A stretch of DNA of 64,000 nt from CAYNWT01 sp964450955 (GTDB taxonomy: Bacteria > Planctomycetota > Planctomycetia > Planctomycetales > Planctomycetaceae), in contig CAYVFI010000012.1 in the NCBI GenBank assembly GCA_964450955.1, forward strand, positions 1-64,000, given 5' to 3'. Positions within the stretch are counted from its first letter, which is position 1; every line of letters starts with the position of its first letter. This document shows positions 61,509 to 64,000 of the stretch, piece after piece. Position numbers and translations under genes: made by a program. A model generated the notes under the pieces. The model saw nothing but the letters and a program-made list of their open reading frames with translations, did not search any database and had not been told where the DNA came from.

Positions 61509-62558
61509 CTATGCGACGCGTTGCAGCGGCGACTGTTTTGGTTCTGGGTTTGGCTGTGCATTGTTGAACTGGTGCGTTTCTGCCGGAACGTGGCGGCTGT
61601 TCCGGCATTTGGCGATCAGTTGAGAAACAAATCGCTCAGCAAACAGGTGTTCAATCGCGTAGCCGGTCAGCTTGCGAACACGTTCGATAAGATACTTTGG
61701 CCGCAGGTGGTAACGCAGCCGGCTCATGCGAATCCGCCGGAGTGTGCGTTGGCTGGAGTGTTCGCGAATGTGAAACGATCGGACTTCGGTGCGGCGAAAC
61801 AGCATTTGCAGGTTGGCCTGCTTTTTGTGCCCGAAGTGCTGAACCAGTTCGAAGCCGCAGCGTTCGGCCAGCATTCGTAATGTCGATGGTGTGAAGCTGT
61901 AAACGTGAGCGTAGTGAAACAGCTGGCTTCGCCTGGCGACGGGGGCGTCCAGGTTGGGGCATTCGATGTAAAGCTGCCCGCCCGGCTTGAGCAGCCGGTG
62001 AATTTTCAGCAGCGCATGGTGCGGCGCGTTAAGGTGTTCGATGACGTGAACTAACAGGATGGCGTCATGCGGTTCGGTTCCGTCCAAATCGGCGAGCGAT
62101 TGTTTGGACATGTTCGCACCAAGTTGTGTGGTGGAAAATTCAGTGTAGTCTTCGCCCGGATCGATGCCGGCGATGTCGTAGCCCGCGTTTTGGAAGTTAC
62201 GAACGGTGCAACCCAGACCGGCTCCGATTTCCAGTAACCGCGCGTCGTGGGGAATGTGTGGTTGTAGCTGACGAAGAATCCTTTGTCCGTTCTTCCACGC
62301 CCGCATGACGCGACGCGCGGCCGGAGCGCGCTGGCCGTGGTATTCGAGCCGATAGTCGGACCTATAAAACTGATCCAGCTGTTCGTCGGTTGGAATGTCG
62401 CGGTGTGAAATCAGCCCGCAATCGCGGCACATGACTGTCACCAAAGAACTGCCGCGGCGATCTTTGGTATTGATGATCTCGAAGTCGGTTCCTTCACACA
62501 AACAGCACGCGCGCGACTGCCTGGAGTGGTTTTGGGTTGTTGACGTCGGCAGAGACAT
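61509..62558 (-). CDS. Class I SAM-dependent methyltransferase with zinc ribbon
   Basis: A 349-residue protein. The ATG at 62558 is chosen; upstream frame to 62675 is unsupported. Two CxxC pairs (CCLCEG and MCRDCG) near 18-46 form a zinc ribbon of the kind seen in sugar C-methyltransferases, then a Rossmann methyltransferase follows: LLEIGAGLGCTVRNFQNAG near 111-129, IDPGEDY, and LLVHVIEHLNAPHHALL near 169. The C-terminus is basic. It is likely a sugar or natural-product methyltransferase. Confidence 0.85.
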   Translation of the reverse strand: MSLPTSTTQNHSRQSRACCLCEGTDFEIINTKDRRGSSLVTVMCRDCGLISHRDIPTDEQLDQFYRSDYRLEYHGQRAPAARRVMRAWKNGQRILRQLQPHIPHDARLLEIGAGLGCTVRNFQNAGYDIAGIDPGEDYTEFSTTQLGANMSKQSLADLDGTEPHDAILLVHVIEHLNAPHHALLKIHRLLKPGGQLYIECPNLDAPVARRSQLFHYAHVYSFTPSTLRMLAERCGFELVQHFGHKKQANLQMLFRRTEVRSFHIREHSSQRTLRRIRMSRLRYHLRPKYLIERVRKLTGYAIEHLFAERFVSQLIAKCRNSRHVPAETHQFNNAQPNPEPKQSPLQRVA

Positions 62559-62811
62559 TGTTCGAATTAACTTGGCTGAAACGCGGGTAGCAGGATGGAA
62601 TCTTCGAGCGGGCGCGATCTGGTCCTGAAGCAGCGGCGGGAGTTTAAGTACATCTGCCGAATGCAGCGACGCCAAAAAAGCCGTCTATTCACTGACAAAT
62701 ACGCTGATCGTGCTTTCATATGGACACAAAACGGCCATTCGAATTCTAATTCGCTTAAACAAGACCAGAAAATCGGTCAGGAAACACGCTCGCAGGGAGG
62801 CGACGGGTTCA

Positions 62812-64000
62812 GTGGGAAATTTGTCTCGAATATTGCCATTCGTTTGGCCGCACCGTCGTTTGGTCGCGATGTCGATTGGTTTCGCATTGCTGGTCGCAGC
62901 TTTATGGGGCGCGAACCTGGGCGCCGTTGGACCGGTTGTCAAAGTCTTACTGCAGGACGAAGGGCTTCAGGGCTGGGCGGACGAACGCATTGCCGAAGTC
63001 CAGGCGGACATTGATTCTCGAACCGCCGCGATTGCAGAACGCACCGACGTTGATTTCGGAAAGCGCGCGCGTGCTCAGGAACGGCTCACTAATGCACACA
63101 GTCAGTTGGTGTGGATGGTATGGGTCAAGGCCAACATCATCCGGCACATCCCGGAAGACAAGTTCAACACGATTGCGGTGATACTTGGCCTGCTACTGAT
63201 CGCAACCATCTTCAAAGGCGCGTTCATGTATATCCAGGAGGTGTTGGTCGGCAGCGTGGTCCAACTGTCTGTGATGGGTATTCGCAAAGAATGTTTCCGG
63301 CGCTGTTTGAAGCTGGATTACCAAACGCTGGCTGGAACCGGTACGTCGGAACTCATGGCGCGGTTCACGAATGACATGGAACAACTGGCTAATGGTCTGC
63401 GCGTGATGGGTGTGCGGGTGATTCGCGAACCGATGAAGGCGATTGTCTGTGTCTTTGGGGCCTTCCTGGTGAACTGGCGACTGACATTGCTTTCGATTCT
63501 TGTCGTCCCGGCGATCGCCATTGTGTTCCAGCGGTTCGGCAAAGCGATGAAGCGAGCGTCGAAGGCCACGATGGAAAGTATGGCTCAGATTTACCGTTCG
63601 GTGTCAGAGACGTTCGATCACATCAAAGTCGTAAAAGCGTTTAACGGCGACCGCAAGCACCGCCAGCAATTTCATCGCGACAACAAGACGTTCTATCAGA
63701 AGGCGATGAAGGGCATTCGTATCAGTGCGCTGACCAGCCCAACAACTGAGATACTTGGTGTCATCGCCATCTTCGCCGCCGCGCTGCCGGGCATCTTTTT
63801 GGTTCTGCGTGGTGAAACAAAAATCTGGGGTGTCCAACTTGCTGCCGCGCCGATGGAGCTGGCGGAACTGGCTTTGATATACGGGTTACTGGCCGGAACA
63901 CTGGACCCAATTCGTAAGCTGTCGTCCGTTTATGGAAAACTAAAGCGAGCGTCGGCTGCAGCGGACCGCGTGTTTGCGTTGATGGACATGACTCCCGAAG
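62812..64000 (+). CDS. ABC exporter, permease part (runs off the window)
   Basis: An incomplete frame of 396 codons that stays open to the window end. GTG at 62812 is the likely start, with GGGAGG 11 bp upstream; ATG at 62869 is an alternative. The N-terminus LSRILPFVWPHRRLVAMSIGFALLVA leads into several membrane segments with a long hydrophilic helix (about 50-100), then typical ABC transporter type 1 helices, including ELMARFTNDMEQLANGLRV, SVSETFDHIKVVKAFNGD and ASAAADRVFALMDM, which in MsbA-type exporters is just before the ATPase domain. The nucleotide-binding domain would begin beyond base 64000. Confidence 0.88.
   Translation, partial: MGNLSRILPFVWPHRRLVAMSIGFALLVAALWGANLGAVGPVVKVLLQDEGLQGWADERIAEVQADIDSRTAAIAERTDVDFGKRARAQERLTNAHSQLVWMVWVKANIIRHIPEDKFNTIAVILGLLLIATIFKGAFMYIQEVLVGSVVQLSVMGIRKECFRRCLKLDYQTLAGTGTSELMARFTNDMEQLANGLRVMGVRVIREPMKAIVCVFGAFLVNWRLTLLSILVVPAIAIVFQRFGKAMKRASKATMESMAQIYRSVSETFDHIKVVKAFNGDRKHRQQFHRDNKTFYQKAMKGIRISALTSPTTEILGVIAIFAAALPGIFLVLRGETKIWGVQLAAAPMELAELALIYGLLAGTLDPIRKLSSVYGKLKRASAAADRVFALMDMTPE

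Overview
The window reads as a chromosomal segment of a planctomycete, most likely order Planctomycetales; the species cannot be fixed from sequence alone. The evidence is the gene set: a paired DUF1501/DUF1800 operon, a DUF1559 protein with a prepilin-type N-terminus, a DUF1080 protein, an ECF sigma factor overlapping a Hanks-type Ser/Thr kinase, an LEPR-XLL-like N-terminus (LETRALL) on a giant Calx-beta protein, and a FecR/VIT giant protein beside its own ECF sigma factor. I see about 50 protein genes, no rRNA or tRNA gene, no CRISPR array, no insertion sequence and no prophage.

Region by region. 0-5.4 kb: a secreted Cys/Gly/Arg-rich repeat protein, a small membrane protein, an EF-hand secreted protein and a metal-dependent hydrolase. 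5.4-16.1 kb: ECF sigma/kinase pair, an exported imidazolonepropionase-like amidohydrolase, the DUF1800-DUF1501 operon and a histidine kinase/OmpR-type regulator pair. 16.5-24.2 kb: an ECF sigma factor followed by a gene of about 2,295 codons (FecR + VIT + degenerate vWA + helical repeats) that is split into two frames by a 13-G/9-G tract and carries several palindromic repeats inside its coding sequence. 24.2-33.5 kb: FucU/RbsD, sucC and sucD separated by a four-helix-bundle gene, ferritin, SDR, a one-heme cytochrome-like protein, DUF1080, a cytosine-deaminase-like enzyme. 34-39.7 kb: the 1,495-residue Calx-beta/cyclophilin protein and malate dehydrogenase, so three TCA-cycle genes (sucC, sucD, mdh) lie within 15 kb. 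39.8-48.1 kb: nickel superoxide dismutase, a tight dnaJ-like/rnpA/msrA/maf/dus run, a DUF1559 protein with a small lipoprotein, ppk2 and mtnA. 48.1-57.9 kb: a translationally coupled MoxR/DUF58/transglutaminase operon, a flippase-like membrane protein, glycosyltransferases and a VKOR-DsbA oxidative folding pair. 57.9-64 kb: a WaaP-like kinase, pepT, an RluA pseudouridine synthase, a methyltransferase and the start of an ABC exporter that runs off the end.

The most unusual material is at 17.1-22.9 kb. It holds GTAG-headed REP-like palindromes around the sigma gene's stop codon, two long inverted-repeat elements (150 and 156 bp, both multiples of three) inside the open frame of the giant gene, and a homopolymeric G tract exactly where the frame breaks. 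It is either a phase-variable surface protein loaded with domesticated palindromic elements or, for the frameshift alone, a sequencing error. A four-helix-bundle gene inserted between sucC and sucD with flanking inverted purine-rich repeats also looks like a small mobile cassette.
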